Shown: one piece after another, positions 43,676 through 53,239 of the stretch
Numbering within the stretch: the stretch's first letter is position 1
Layout: each line of letters starts with the position of its first letter
From: Thermoflexus hugenholtzii JAD2
GTDB lineage: Bacteria; Chloroflexota; Anaerolineae; Thermoflexales; Thermoflexaceae
NCBI RefSeq assembly: GCF_900187885.1
Contig: NZ_FYEK01000003.1
Span: forward strand, 62,001 to 126,000
Direction: 5' to 3'
Length of the DNA: 64,000 nt
Position numbers and translations under genes: made by a program
The notes under the pieces: model-generated
The model's database searches: none
Seen by the model: the letters and a program-made list of their open reading frames with translations, nothing else
What the model was told of the DNA's origin: nothing

Positions 43676-44371
43676 TTCGCGGGGCGCCCGCAGGGCCCAA
43701 CGGAGATCCTCTAGGGCCGGCCACAGCAGCAGGGTGGCGTTCGGATAGCGCACCACAGCCGCCAGCCCGCCGATCCATCCCAGCGCCAGCCGGGTCAGGG
43801 GCGTGGGCTTCTCCCAGCGGGTCCATACCCAGAGGAACCCGGCGTTGATGAAGAAATCCACCGCGTGGGACATGAAGGGATGGGCAGACATATAGAACAC
43901 CAGCGGCGAGGCCAGCCATGCGGTGAGCACTCCCCACAGGGCGGCGGCCGGGGAAGCGATCCGGAGAGCCAGACGCCGGAGCAGCTCCAGGCCGATGAGG
44001 GCGTAGAGGGCAGACCCCAAAGCCGTCAGGATCCGATAGGGCGCGCTGTATCCGTCGGCCTCCCAGGGGATCCCCAGGGCGTTCCCCAGATGGACAAGGC
44101 CGTGGGCTATCAGGAAGAAGGGGGACCACAACAACGCGGGTCCCACGGACCATTCGTTGATCCGATATCCGGTGGGCGACAGCCCTCGCTCCCCGCCATA
44201 CCCGAAGCGGATGAACTCCTCGCTCACGTCCAGGCTGCCCCGGATGACTGTCGCCCGCAGCCAGGCGTAATAGGCCACGGTGTCCATCCCGTGCAGCTGC
44301 GGGCGGAAAAGAAGAAGCAACACCGCAACCCAGACCCCGAGGAGGATCCCGGGATGGCGGTTTCCCCTCAT
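43613..44371 (-). CDS. Membrane glycosyltransferase (GT39-like), N-terminal part
   Basis: 252 residues in frame from ATG 44371 (RBS AGGAGAG). It has a signal-anchor helix (ILLGVWVAVLLLLF), then HGMDTVAYYAWLRATVIRGSLDV, where the Asp after the first helix is the expected catalytic/metal residue of GT-C transferases, and several further helices. It ends prematurely in SSACSPWGLGPGSGSSPR after the frame is lost at 43671-43675. GT-C enzymes add sugars from polyprenyl phosphates on the outer side of the membrane. Start overlaps the upstream GT87-like gene stop (ATGA). Confidence 0.78.
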   Translation of the reverse strand: MRGNRHPGILLGVWVAVLLLLFRPQLHGMDTVAYYAWLRATVIRGSLDVSEEFIRFGYGGERGLSPTGYRINEWSVGPALLWSPFFLIAHGLVHLGNALGIPWEADGYSAPYRILTALGSALYALIGLELLRRLALRIASPAAALWGVLTAWLASPLVFYMSAHPFMSHAVDFFINAGFLWVWTRWEKPTPLTRLALGWIGGLAAVVRYPNATLLLWPALEDLRWALRAPREGGSSACSPWGLGPGSGSSPR

Positions 44372-45534
44372 CGAGGGCTCTCCTGTCGGATCTCCCGGGC
44401 GAGCAAGGCCCACAGCCCCAGGCTCCCCAGCGTCGCCAGATCCAGCAGCGGCGTCCAGCCGACGAAGGCGTGCCAGGCCACCCCCCAGATGGCGATCGCC
44501 CCGACGCTCGCCCCAAGCACCCCCCATCCGATCCGGGAGTGCCCGGGTTGCGTGAGCCACGCCGCGAGGGGCAGGCTCAGGATCGTGCCGTGATGATACC
44601 ACGTCCCCGGGTTCGCCAGGAGGAAGGCGATGGCCACCAGGCCAGCCCGACGCACAAAGTCGGGATGAGCCTTCCCGGGCCGACCCAGGGCGATCCCGGT
44701 GAGCAGCAACAGCATCCCGGCCAGCCCCCATCCAACCCCTCGCGCGATCCCGGCATCGTCGGCCAGGGAGAATCCGTAGGGATGACGGATGAGCCAGCGG
44801 GCGGCCAGCCCGGGCAGGTTCTGCGCCGGGGGGTAGACGCCGCCGGATGTGGGTAGATGGAGGCGGAGAAATCCCATGGCGGGTGGGCCGAACGCCAGAA
44901 GGCCCGCCGCCAGGGAGAGCGCCACCCCCAGGGCCATCCCGGCCAGCGCCCTCCGCCGCCCCTCGTAGAGGCAGAGGGCTGCCGGCCCGAGGGCCAGGGG
45001 CTTAAGCATGAGGCTGAGCCCCAACAGAAGCCCGCCCCACCCTTCCCGGCCCCGGCCGATCCACCGGACCGCCAGGATCATCCCCAGGGTGACCAGGGGG
45101 TTGATCTGTCCGGCGTAAAGGCTCACGAAAAAGGGGGGAAGAAGGCCCACCCCCAGCCGGATCAGGATCCGCCGGGCCGGATCCCGGGCCATCCGGGCGA
45201 GGACCTCCGCCGTCAGCAAGGCGCTGAGGGCCTGGGCCGCGACCCAGATCCCCATCCCCCGGTCCGGGAGTGACAGCCCGGGGAGGACCAGGAGCGCTGC
45301 GAGGGGTGGGTAACGATAAGGAGGTGCGTAGCGGGAAAAGCCCAGCGCTTCCGCCGCCCGGGCGTATTCCCCTTCCGCCCAGGAATAGACATCTTCGCCC
45401 CGGGAGAACCCATACGCGGCCATCGCGTAGACCGGATAATCGATGGGCGTGCGGAGAAGGATCACCGCGGCTGCGGCGAGGAGGTAGACGCAAAGCACCG
45501 AGATCCGGCTGAAGGCCTCCAAGGTCTTCATCAT
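44368..45534 (-). CDS. GT87-like polyprenyl-phosphate mannosyltransferase (DUF2029)
   Basis: 388 residues, about nine to ten membrane helices. DYPVYAMAAYGFSRGEDVYSW after the first helix carries the Asp/Tyr signature of GT87/DUF2029. Then YRYPPLAALLVLPG, SLYAGQINPLVTLG and MLKPLALGPAALCLYEGR are diagnostic (the KP-x-L-A-L motif). It transfers mannose or another hexose to a cell-envelope glycolipid or glycan. Directly coupled to the downstream glycosyltransferase, forming a two-gene cell-envelope operon. Confidence 0.82.
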   Translation of the reverse strand: MMKTLEAFSRISVLCVYLLAAAAVILLRTPIDYPVYAMAAYGFSRGEDVYSWAEGEYARAAEALGFSRYAPPYRYPPLAALLVLPGLSLPDRGMGIWVAAQALSALLTAEVLARMARDPARRILIRLGVGLLPPFFVSLYAGQINPLVTLGMILAVRWIGRGREGWGGLLLGLSLMLKPLALGPAALCLYEGRRRALAGMALGVALSLAAGLLAFGPPAMGFLRLHLPTSGGVYPPAQNLPGLAARWLIRHPYGFSLADDAGIARGVGWGLAGMLLLLTGIALGRPGKAHPDFVRRAGLVAIAFLLANPGTWYHHGTILSLPLAAWLTQPGHSRIGWGVLGASVGAIAIWGVAWHAFVGWTPLLDLATLGSLGLWALLAREIRQESPR

Positions 45535-45985
45535 CGGATGCCATCTCCCCCGTTGTGGAGGACGGATCGGAACCCTTCCCCATCATGATCCAGACCGATG
45601 GGGCCTGCAACCGGCTTTCCATCATCCGGGGGGATTCCCGGCGAACTCGCGTTCGGCAGCCTGTCGCAGACGCGGCGCGCTTACCGCGTCCATCCGTCCT
45701 CCACCGGCTCTCCGTTTCAGCGCCCAAGGAACGCCCCTTCTTTCCGGCCTTCGCCACACAGATCCCAATGGGTGAGCTCACAACGCTCCAGGGCATCCCG
45801 ATGGAACCGGGCCCTGTCCGAGGCTTCCTGTAGAAGAGGCGGCGCCCAAATTTGTGATTAATTTCACTACCCGAGACCAGCGAAAATCGGATAAGGAGAG
45901 TTGCCGAAATCGGAGGGCTGTCCTATCATTTTCTTTTGAAACCTGTTGACGGCGGCTCCCTCACTTTTCCACGGGAGGTGGGAGG
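45535..45985. other. Intergenic region before ppdK with a likely promoter
   Basis: About 450 bases between divergent genes. I see no coding sequence I would defend; an open frame at 45555-45833 lacks an RBS and codon bias. At the right end TTGCCG (45901-45906), 17 bases, TATCAT (45924-45929) make a plausible ppdK promoter with transcription near 45936. A+T-rich sequence at 45850-45875 may assist. Confidence 0.5.
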
Positions 45986-48934
45986 ATGAAGAAGTGGGTC
46001 TACCTGTTCGAGGAAGGCTACCGCGAGATTCCGGCGGAGCGCCGTCGGGATCTGCTGGGTGGGAAGGGCGCCGGGTTGGCGGAGATGGCCGGGGCGGGCC
46101 TTCCGGTCCCTCCCGGGTTCACCATCACCACGGAGGCCTGCAACGCGTACTTCGCCGCCGGCCGCCAGTTCCCCGAAGGGCTGTGGGAGCAGGTCCTGGA
46201 GGCCCTTCATCGCGTTGAGGAGAAAGTCGGCCGCCGCTTCGGCGATCCCCAAAACCCTCTCCTGGTCTCCGTCCGCTCGGGCGCCAAATTCTCCATGCCC
46301 GGGATGATGGACACCGTCCTCAACGTCGGCCTCACGGATGAGACGGTGAAAGGCCTGATCGCCCAGACCGGAGACGAGCGCTTCGCCTACGACGCCTACC
46401 GCCGCCTCATCCAGATGTTCGGCCGCATCGTCAAGGGCATCCCCGGTGAGCGGTTCGAACACATCCTGGACCGCTACAAGGCGAAGACGAAGGGTAAGCA
46501 GGATACCGATCTCACCGCGGAGATGCTCCGGGACATTGTGGAGGAGTTCAAGGCCCTCTACCGCAAGGAGCTCGAGGAGGAGTTCCCTCAGGATCCCCTG
46601 GAGCAGCTGCGCCAGGCCATCCGGGCGGTGTTCGACTCCTGGTTCGGCAAGCGGGCGGTCGATTACCGCAACTTCTACAAGATCCCCCACGACCTGGGCA
46701 CCGCCTGCAATGTCCAGACCATGGTCTTCGGCAACATGGGCTTCGACTCGGCCACCGGCGTGGCCTTCACCCGCAACCCGGCCACCGGTGAGAAGGAGCT
46801 CTATGGAGAATACCTCCCGAACGCCCAGGGCGAGGACGTGGTGGCCGGCATTCGGACGCCCCTCAAGATCACGAAGAAGGCCTCGCAGGAGTGGGCCCGG
46901 GAGCACGGGATCTCCGAAGAGGAGCGGCGCTTGCGCTATCCCAGCCTCGAGGAGCGGATGCCGGAGACCTACCAGCAGTTCCTGGAGGTGGCGGCGCTCC
47001 TGGAGCGTCACTACCGGGATGTCCAGGACCTGGAGTTCACCATCGAGCGCGGGCGGCTCTGGATGCTCCAGACCCGCACCGGCAAGCGCACCGCCAAGGC
47101 CGCCGTCAAGATCGCCGTGGACATGGTCCACGAAGGCCTCATCACTAAAGAAGAGGCGGTGATGCGAGTCGAGCCTGAGCAGATCAACCAGCTCCTGCTG
47201 CCCCGCTTCGACGAGAAGGCCAAGGAGCGAGCCCGGGAGAAGGGGGATCTGCTAGCCCGGGGCCTCAACGCCTCCCCGGGCGCGGCCACCGGCCATGCTG
47301 TCTTCGACGCCGACACGGCCGAGGCCTGGGGCCGGGACGGCCGGCCGGTCATCCTGGTGCGGCCGGAGACCACGCCGGACGACGTCCATGGGATGATCGC
47401 GGCCCGGGGCATCCTCACCCAGCGCGGCGGGGCGACCTCCCACGCGGCGGTGGTGGCCCGGGGCCTGGGCAAGCCGGCAGTGGTCGGCTGCGAGGCCCTG
47501 CAGATCGACCTGGAGCGCAAGCAGTTCTCCGTCAACGGCCGGGTGATCCGCGAGGGCGACTTCATCTCCATCGACGGCTCCACCGGCGAGGTCTTCGCCG
47601 GCCAGATCCCCACCATCGACCCCAACCTGGCGGAGGAGCGGGAGCTGGCGGAGCTGCTCGCCTGGGCCGATGAGTTCCGGCGCCTGCAGGTCTGGGCCAA
47701 CGCGGATTACCCGCGGGATGCCCGCAAGGCCCGGGAGTTCGGAGCGGAGGGCATCGGCCTGGCCCGCACCGAGCACATGTTCTTCGAGGCCGACCGCCTG
47801 CCCTACGTTCGCCAGATGATCCTCAACGCCCCCGAGGCCCAGCGCTTGATGGATCAGTTGCGGGCGGCGCAGCAGGCCGCTCAGGCCCGCCCCGACGATC
47901 CGAAGGCCCAGAAGGCCCTGCGAGAGGCCGAACGCGCCGTCCGGACCTCGAAGGCCGTCAAGGCCTACCGCAAGGCCCTGGATCGCCTCCTGCCCGTCCA
48001 GCGGAAGGACTTCGAGGGTCTCTTCGAGGCCATGGACGGGCTGCCGGTGATCATCCGGCTCATCGACCCGCCGATGCACGAGTTCCTGCCGCGCTACGAG
48101 GAGCTCCTGGCCGAAGTGGTGGAGCTGCGGACCCGCATCGAGGAGCGCCGCAAGATCAAGGGCTACCGCCCGCGCAAGGGCGAGAAGTCCATCCGGCAGA
48201 TGGAGGAGGAGCTGGCCGAGAAGGAGGCCCTCCTGCGGGCGGTCAACGCCCTGCGGGAGATGAACCCCATGCTGGGCCTGCGGGGTATCCGCCTCGGCAT
48301 CCTCTACCCGGACATCATCCGTCTCCAGGTGCGGGCTATCCTCGAGGCCGCCTGCAACGTGAAGCGGCGGGGCATCACCCCCAAGCCGGAGATCATGATC
48401 CCCCTCAGCGCCGACGTGAAGGAGCTCCAGATCGTCCGGGAGATCGTCGATGAGGTGGCCCGGGAGGTCATGGCCCGGGAAGGGGTGGAGATCGAATACA
48501 AGTTCGGGACCATGATCGAGGTCCCGCGGGCGGCCCTGCTGGCGGCCGAGATCGCCCAGGTCGCCGAGTTCTTCTCCTTCGGCACCAACGACCTCACCCA
48601 GACCGTCTGGGCCATCAGCCGCGATGACGCCGAGGGCAAGTTCCTCCTGCGCTACCTCGAGGAGAAGATCGTCCCCGAGAACCCCTTCCAGGTGCTGGAC
48701 CGCAAAGGGGTGGGCCGGCTGATGCGGATGGCGGTGGAGGAAGGCCGGCGCACTCGGCCGGACCTGGAGGTCGGCATCTGCGGGGAGCACGGCGGGGATC
48801 CTTCTTCCATCGAGTTCTGCCACGAGATCGGGCTCAACTACGTGAGCGCCTCGCCCTACCGGGTGCCGGTGGCCCGCCTGGCCGCGGCCCAGGCCGCCCT
48901 GAAGGAGCGGGCCGCGCGCATCGAGACCCGTTGA
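45986..48934 (+). CDS. ppdK: Pyruvate, phosphate dikinase
   Basis: 982 residues, ATG 45986 behind GGGAGGTGGGAGG. N-terminal ATP-grasp domain (LLGGKGAGLAEMAGAGLPVPPGF, VSVRSGAKFSMPGMMDTVLN), phosphohistidine domain GGATSHAAVVARGLGKPAVVG (His486), and C-terminal PEP/pyruvate barrel (GIGLARTEHMFFE, SFGTNDLTQT, GICGEHGGDP with Cys932). Interconverts pyruvate+ATP+Pi and PEP+AMP+PPi. It is about 100 residues longer than usual. The extra length includes two charged helical insertions, around residues 620-680 and ~715-755 (ERRKIKGYRPRKGEKS), both between conserved barrel segments. Links the saccharolytic modules to gluconeogenesis or PPi-based glycolysis. Confidence 0.96.
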   Translation: MKKWVYLFEEGYREIPAERRRDLLGGKGAGLAEMAGAGLPVPPGFTITTEACNAYFAAGRQFPEGLWEQVLEALHRVEEKVGRRFGDPQNPLLVSVRSGAKFSMPGMMDTVLNVGLTDETVKGLIAQTGDERFAYDAYRRLIQMFGRIVKGIPGERFEHILDRYKAKTKGKQDTDLTAEMLRDIVEEFKALYRKELEEEFPQDPLEQLRQAIRAVFDSWFGKRAVDYRNFYKIPHDLGTACNVQTMVFGNMGFDSATGVAFTRNPATGEKELYGEYLPNAQGEDVVAGIRTPLKITKKASQEWAREHGISEEERRLRYPSLEERMPETYQQFLEVAALLERHYRDVQDLEFTIERGRLWMLQTRTGKRTAKAAVKIAVDMVHEGLITKEEAVMRVEPEQINQLLLPRFDEKAKERAREKGDLLARGLNASPGAATGHAVFDADTAEAWGRDGRPVILVRPETTPDDVHGMIAARGILTQRGGATSHAAVVARGLGKPAVVGCEALQIDLERKQFSVNGRVIREGDFISIDGSTGEVFAGQIPTIDPNLAEERELAELLAWADEFRRLQVWANADYPRDARKAREFGAEGIGLARTEHMFFEADRLPYVRQMILNAPEAQRLMDQLRAAQQAAQARPDDPKAQKALREAERAVRTSKAVKAYRKALDRLLPVQRKDFEGLFEAMDGLPVIIRLIDPPMHEFLPRYEELLAEVVELRTRIEERRKIKGYRPRKGEKSIRQMEEELAEKEALLRAVNALREMNPMLGLRGIRLGILYPDIIRLQVRAILEAACNVKRRGITPKPEIMIPLSADVKELQIVREIVDEVAREVMAREGVEIEYKFGTMIEVPRAALLAAEIAQVAEFFSFGTNDLTQTVWAISRDDAEGKFLLRYLEEKIVPENPFQVLDRKGVGRLMRMAVEEGRRTRPDLEVGICGEHGGDPSSIEFCHEIGLNYVSASPYRVPVARLAAAQAALKERAARIETR

Positions 48935-48959
48935 GCGAACGGATGAACCCGAAAGCGGG

Positions 48960-48989
48960 AGGGGGCGGGTCGTATGTCGCCCGCCCCCT
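48960..48989 (+). terminator. Terminator-like hairpin between convergent ppdK and aldolase genes
   Basis: Perfect 10-bp G+C-rich stem (48960-48969 with 48980-48989), 10-base loop, then GCTTTCTC. Located in the 61-base gap between convergent genes, so it may serve both directions. Confidence 0.6.
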
Positions 48990-48995
48990 GCTTTC

Positions 48996-49640
48996 TCACC
49001 CTGCGCTGGCCAGCGCCTTTAGGAACTCCGGCGGCAACGATCGAGCTTCCCCCAGCGCCCGGCTCAGCAGATACACCTTCGCCGCATACTCGATCCGCTC
49101 CATCCGCACCCAGGCCTCCTCCAGCGTGCGCCCCACGGTCACCACCCCATGATGGGGCAGCAGCACCGCATCGTGCTCCCGGATCCACTCCCGGATCGCC
49201 AGGGCGTCGTCCTCCGAGCTGGGGACGGCCAGCCGGGCAGTCGGGACCTTTCCCACGGTCATGACCACCTCCGGCAGGATCTCGGAGGGGAACGTCACCC
49301 CGGCCACGGTGAGGGCGACGGTGAAGGGGGGATGGGCGTGAAGGACGGCCCCGATGTCGGGGCGTTGCCGATAGGCTTCCAGGTGCATCGGCCATTCCGA
49401 GGAGGGCATCGCCCCGCCCCGGCCCGGCCGCACCACCCGTCCCTCTGGATCGATCACCACCAAGTCCTCCGGGCGCAGGTGCCCCTTGCTCCGCCCCCGC
49501 GGGGTGATCAGAAAACGCTCCGCATCCACGCGGACCGAGAGGTTCCCGTCGTTGGCGGAGACCAGGCCCCGGGCGTAAAGCCGTGCCCCGATCTCCACCA
49601 GCGCCTCCCGTAATCGCTGTTCCCGCACTCCCCACCGCAT
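48996..49640 (-). CDS. Class II aldolase/adducin family protein (fuculose-phosphate-aldolase-like)
   Basis: 214 residues, typical length. ATG 49640 behind GAGGAGG. Motifs: LVSANDGNLSVR (phosphate-binding), SKGHLRPEDLVVID, SSEWPMHLEAYRQRPD (catalytic Glu), AVLHAHPPFTVA (two zinc His) and LLPHHGVVTVG (third zinc His). Cleaves L-fuculose-1-phosphate, rhamnulose- or ribulose-phosphate type substrates into lactaldehyde or glycolaldehyde plus DHAP, or acts as an epimerase. Convergent with ppdK; no kinase adjacent. Confidence 0.88.
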   Translation of the reverse strand: MRWGVREQRLREALVEIGARLYARGLVSANDGNLSVRVDAERFLITPRGRSKGHLRPEDLVVIDPEGRVVRPGRGGAMPSSEWPMHLEAYRQRPDIGAVLHAHPPFTVALTVAGVTFPSEILPEVVMTVGKVPTARLAVPSSEDDALAIREWIREHDAVLLPHHGVVTVGRTLEEAWVRMERIEYAAKVYLLSRALGEARSLPPEFLKALASAG

Positions 49641-49752
49641 TCCGCTGCCTCCTCGCTCGGGATACGGATCGGCGCGCTCCCGCCGAGCGCGTTCCGCCAC
49701 CAATGATAACCCAGGAACATCATCGCTCCGCCTCCATAGTCCGTAGGGTAAA

Positions 49753-50360
49753 ATGAGGACGGAGCGGGAAGTCATCCGCCGCCGCGTCGCGGAGACCCTT
49801 CTCGATCCTGAGGCGATGGAGGCCCTGGTGGAAGCCTCGGGGGGATTGTTGGGGACCTCCTCTTGGCCCTGATGCATCAACGCGAGGGGCAAAACGCTTA
49901 TCGGGAGCTGGCCCAACAGAACCCGGAGGTTTTCTTGCCCCATCTGGCGAGGAGCCTGAACGATCTGGGCATGTGGCTCTCCGAACTGGGCCGGCGGGAG
50001 GAGGCCCTGCAGGCCACCCGGGAAGCCGTGGAGATCTACCGCCGGCTGGCCCCACAACGCCCCCAGACCTTCCTCCCCGACCTGGCGATGAGCCTGGGGG
50101 CCTACGGAAGCGTCCTTCTGGACCTGGGGCGCGCGCGGGAAGCTCGTGAGGCCTTCGCGGAGGGGTTGCGGATCCTGCTCCCTTTCCTCCGCGCGGAGCC
50201 CGCCGCCTTCCGGGAGCCGGCCTCCGTCATGCTCCAGGGTTACCAGAGGGCCTGCGAAGCGCTGGGGGAAACTCCTGATGCGCCCCTCATCGGGGAGATC
50301 TCTCGAAACCTCGTCACGCCGGCGATCGAACCGGACGTCCTTCCAGGATCAGCTCCGTAA
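49753..50360 (+). pseudogene. Remnant of a STAND-like NTPase/TPR protein
   Basis: An ATG at 49753 opens MRTEREVIRRRVAETLLDPEAMEALVEASGG, like the end of an AAA/NACHT module, but stops at once (WP-stop) after the four-G run 49851-49854. With a fifth G it continues GLLGDLLLALMHQRE into the TPR frame seen from 49863: AYRELAQQNPEVFLPHLARSLNDLGMWLSELGRREEALQATREAVEIYRRLA, with a second, partial TPR after it. The repeat is of the Fis1-like kind that follows STAND ATPases. Only the tail of such a protein is left, and its 3' end overlaps the convergent GH31 gene by 47 bases. Confidence 0.55.
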
Positions 50361-52722
50361 ACGGAGGGGTAACAAGGGTTGACCCTTCCACCGGCACGGG
50401 ACGGCCGTCCGCCCATGCCCGGGCCGGCGCGAATCCGTGAAACTCAAGCCGGAATCCGCCTTCCGGCTCGGAGAGCTCCCCCTCGCGAATCCGATGGATG
50501 CGCAGGCTCTCCCCTTCCCACCACCATTCAAATCGATCCACCCGATAGGGTCCGAAGCCGTCGCCGGCGTCCTCGTAGAACACCCCCTCCCCTCCTCCCT
50601 CCGACGACACGTAAAGATGAAGCGTCACTCCCTCCAGCTCCGCTAGCGGCAGGAGGCTCCCCGCCCGGACGAAGAGCGGGAGCCGATCCAGCGGGGCCTC
50701 CGCGAGGACCCGGGCGGGACCCGCCCGCTGCGCATCGCTCCAGAAGTCATACCACTCTCCCGTGGGGAGGAGGACCTCCCGGGCCCGCGCCCCCGCCTCA
50801 AGCACCGGGGCCACCAGGAGGGCGGATCCCAGGAGAAACGCATCTTCGATCTCCCACAGCGCGGGGTCTTGCTCGTTCAGCCAGAACAGCGGGCGGACCA
50901 GCGGCGCCCCGGTCTGAGCGGCCTCCCAAGCCAGGGTGTAAAGATACGGCAACAGGCGGACCCGCAGGCGCAGGAAGGCGCGGGCAATGGAGAGGATCGG
51001 CTCGCCGAAGACCCAGGGCTCGCGCCGGGGCGTGCCCTTCGCCGCATGGTTCCGGAAAAAGGGCATGAACGCTGCAGCTTGGAACCACCGGATGAACAGC
51101 TCCGCCGAGGGCGCCCCGCTGAACCCCCCGATGTCCGGCCCGCTATAGGGGATCCCGGAGAGCCCCAGGCCCAGGACGGTGGCCAGGGTCTGGCGCAACG
51201 CTGCCCACGAGCTCTCCACGTCCCCGGTCCAGGTCCAGGCGTAACGCTGGATCCCGGCCCATCCCGAGCGGGTGAGCAAGAAAGGGCGATGATCCGGCTG
51301 CAGCCGCCGCAGCGCCTCCCAGGCCGCGCGGTTCATCAACAGGCCGTAGAGGTTATGCGCCTCCCGGTGATCCCTTTCCCTCCCCTCCATCGCATGGCGC
51401 ACGCAGTCCGGGAAGGTCGGCTCGCCCCAGGCGACGAAGGCCGTGGGCTCGTTCATATCGTGCCAGAAGCCCGCCACACCGGCCTCCAGGAAGGCGCGGT
51501 AATGTTCCCCCCACCACGCCCGGACCTCTGGATCGGTGAAGTCCGGGAAGACGCACCAGCCCGGCCACACCAGCCCGCGGTAGAGCCGGCCGTCCGGCAA
51601 CCGACAGAACATCCCCCGCGCCACCCCTTCCCGATACACGGCGTAGCCCGGATCGGTCTTCACCCCGGGGTCCACGATCACCACCGTCTGGACCCCCTGC
51701 CCTTCCAGCTCGCGGATCAGCCCTGCCAAATCCGGGAACCGTCGACGGTCCACTGTGAACACCCGATAGCCGTCCATGTAGTCGATATCCAGGTGGATGG
51801 CGTGGAGCGGAAGGTCATAGTCCCGGAACCCCTGAGCCACGGCGCGGACCTCTTCGGCGCTCTCATAGCTCCAGCGGGATTGGTGGAAGCCCAGGGCCCA
51901 GCGGGGCGGCAGCGGGGGCCGGCCGGTGAGGGCCGTGTAGCGCTCCAGCAGCCGCGGGGGCGGCCCGTAGAACACGTATTCGCGCAGCGCGCCCCCCGTG
52001 AAGGTCACCCATGCCGCCTCGGGCTCGGAGGCTCCTAAGTCGAACACGGCCTCGAAGGGGTTTTCGTAAAAGACCAGATACGCGCCCTCAGCGTGAAGGC
52101 TGAGCCAGAGAGGAATGCCCAGGTAGAGGGGATCGGCCCCGGGGCCGTAGCTTCCGCCAGGATCCCGGTTCCACATCCGGTAAACGCGTCCCCGGCGGTT
52201 CAGCGGGGCCGCCCGCTCCCCCAGCCCGTAGAGCCGCTCCTCCGGGCGGAGCCGAACGCGATGCCGCCACGCCTCCCCGCGGCGCTCCGGCGGGTCCTCC
52301 GCCCGCCAGATCCTCCCCGCGCCATCGCGGAAGCGGATCCCCCCATCGGCTCGGACCTCCAGGCCCAGGGCCTCGCTCTCCAGCGTCCATCCGTCAGCTT
52401 GCTCCCTGTGCGCCACGCGAACCTCCTCCAGACGCTCTCGAGCGATCGCGTAAGGCAACGGGAGAACGCCCGGGGTCCAGGTGAGGCGGACGACATCCGG
52501 GGCCAGGAAGCGGATCTCCAGCTCGGCGCCCGGCCCGGTGAAGCGGGCGCCATCGGGGAGAGGGATCATCGTCCTTAAGGGTTCCACCGACTGCCACGCG
52601 GCAAGCGCCGGTCGCTTCTCCCTACGTTCCCAGCGGTCTCGCTCCCATGCAGCCCGGACCGCCCGGAATGCCGTGCGCAGACCCACCAAACGGATTGCGA
52701 GGAGGGCTTTCCGAAGATCCAT
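50314..52722 (-). CDS. GH31 alpha-glucosidase/alpha-xylosidase
   Basis: 802 residues. N-terminal beta-sandwich, with RLYGLGERAAPLNRRGRVYRMWN at the junction; barrel from ~residue 265: PPLPPRWALGFHQSRWSY, LPLHAIHLDIDYMDGYRVFT; nucleophile Asp422 in GFWHDMNEP; acid Asp501 in WTWTGDVESSW; PDIGGFSG. C-terminal sandwiches follow. Acts on alpha-glucosides (maltose, isomaltose) or alpha-xylosides. No signal peptide, so cytoplasmic. Standing alone between a TPR remnant and a toxin-antitoxin pair; could supply glucose to the operon at 53806-59053. Confidence 0.94.
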   Translation of the reverse strand: MDLRKALLAIRLVGLRTAFRAVRAAWERDRWERREKRPALAAWQSVEPLRTMIPLPDGARFTGPGAELEIRFLAPDVVRLTWTPGVLPLPYAIARERLEEVRVAHREQADGWTLESEALGLEVRADGGIRFRDGAGRIWRAEDPPERRGEAWRHRVRLRPEERLYGLGERAAPLNRRGRVYRMWNRDPGGSYGPGADPLYLGIPLWLSLHAEGAYLVFYENPFEAVFDLGASEPEAAWVTFTGGALREYVFYGPPPRLLERYTALTGRPPLPPRWALGFHQSRWSYESAEEVRAVAQGFRDYDLPLHAIHLDIDYMDGYRVFTVDRRRFPDLAGLIRELEGQGVQTVVIVDPGVKTDPGYAVYREGVARGMFCRLPDGRLYRGLVWPGWCVFPDFTDPEVRAWWGEHYRAFLEAGVAGFWHDMNEPTAFVAWGEPTFPDCVRHAMEGRERDHREAHNLYGLLMNRAAWEALRRLQPDHRPFLLTRSGWAGIQRYAWTWTGDVESSWAALRQTLATVLGLGLSGIPYSGPDIGGFSGAPSAELFIRWFQAAAFMPFFRNHAAKGTPRREPWVFGEPILSIARAFLRLRVRLLPYLYTLAWEAAQTGAPLVRPLFWLNEQDPALWEIEDAFLLGSALLVAPVLEAGARAREVLLPTGEWYDFWSDAQRAGPARVLAEAPLDRLPLFVRAGSLLPLAELEGVTLHLYVSSEGGGEGVFYEDAGDGFGPYRVDRFEWWWEGESLRIHRIREGELSEPEGGFRLEFHGFAPARAWADGRPVPVEGSTLVTPPFTELILEGRPVRSPA

Positions 52723-52873
52723 CGATGAACGCTCCGTTTGGATTTCCTGCTCAAACCCCTCTCATGATACCGGACGGGAGGTTCGACTGTCGCTGGGTTC
52801 TTTCAAGCGGGGGACTGGCGCATTCACGCGAAGCACCTCATGATTGTAGGGGCTGTGGTTATACGGGGGAGAG

Positions 52874-53239
52874 ATGAGCGAGCGCCTGGATGATCTGGAA
52901 CCCTATCGGAAGGGCTGGCGGCGCCGGGAGCAGGATCGCCGGATCGAAGGGGCGAAGCGACGGGAACGGGCCTGGCGCGTGGCGGCCCGTGCGGCCCGGC
53001 TGCTCAAAGAATCCTTCGGCGTCCGACAGGTCTGGGCCTTCGGCTCCCTGGTCCGCAATCAGCTGGATGAGCGCTCCGACATCGATCTGGCGGTCGCCGG
53101 CCTCGCGGAGCGGGATCTGTGTCGGGCGGTCGGCCGGCTTCAATCGCTGGATCCTGACTTCCCCATCGACGTGGTGCGCCTGGAGGACGCCCCTCCCTCA
53201 CTTCGCCGGCGGATCGAACAGGAGGGGGTGCCGCTATGA
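52874..53239 (+). CDS. MntA-like nucleotidyltransferase antitoxin (second pair)
   Basis: 121 residues. After an Arg/Glu-rich amphipathic helix (GWRRREQDRRIEGAKRRERAW), the minimal NTase core appears: VWAFGSLVRN (G-S loop), DERSDIDLAVAG (D-x-D) and a third acidic position in FPIDVVRL. Same family as 5260-5715 but shorter, as it lacks the low-complexity tail. Overlaps the partner start by four bases (ATGA at 53236-53239). Confidence 0.8.
   Translation: MSERLDDLEPYRKGWRRREQDRRIEGAKRRERAWRVAARAARLLKESFGVRQVWAFGSLVRNQLDERSDIDLAVAGLAERDLCRAVGRLQSLDPDFPIDVVRLEDAPPSLRRRIEQEGVPL

Noticed and set aside
45555-45833. 92-codon frame in the ppdK upstream region
   Set aside because: No RBS, no conserved motif and poor codon bias; the promoter-like sequence lies after it.
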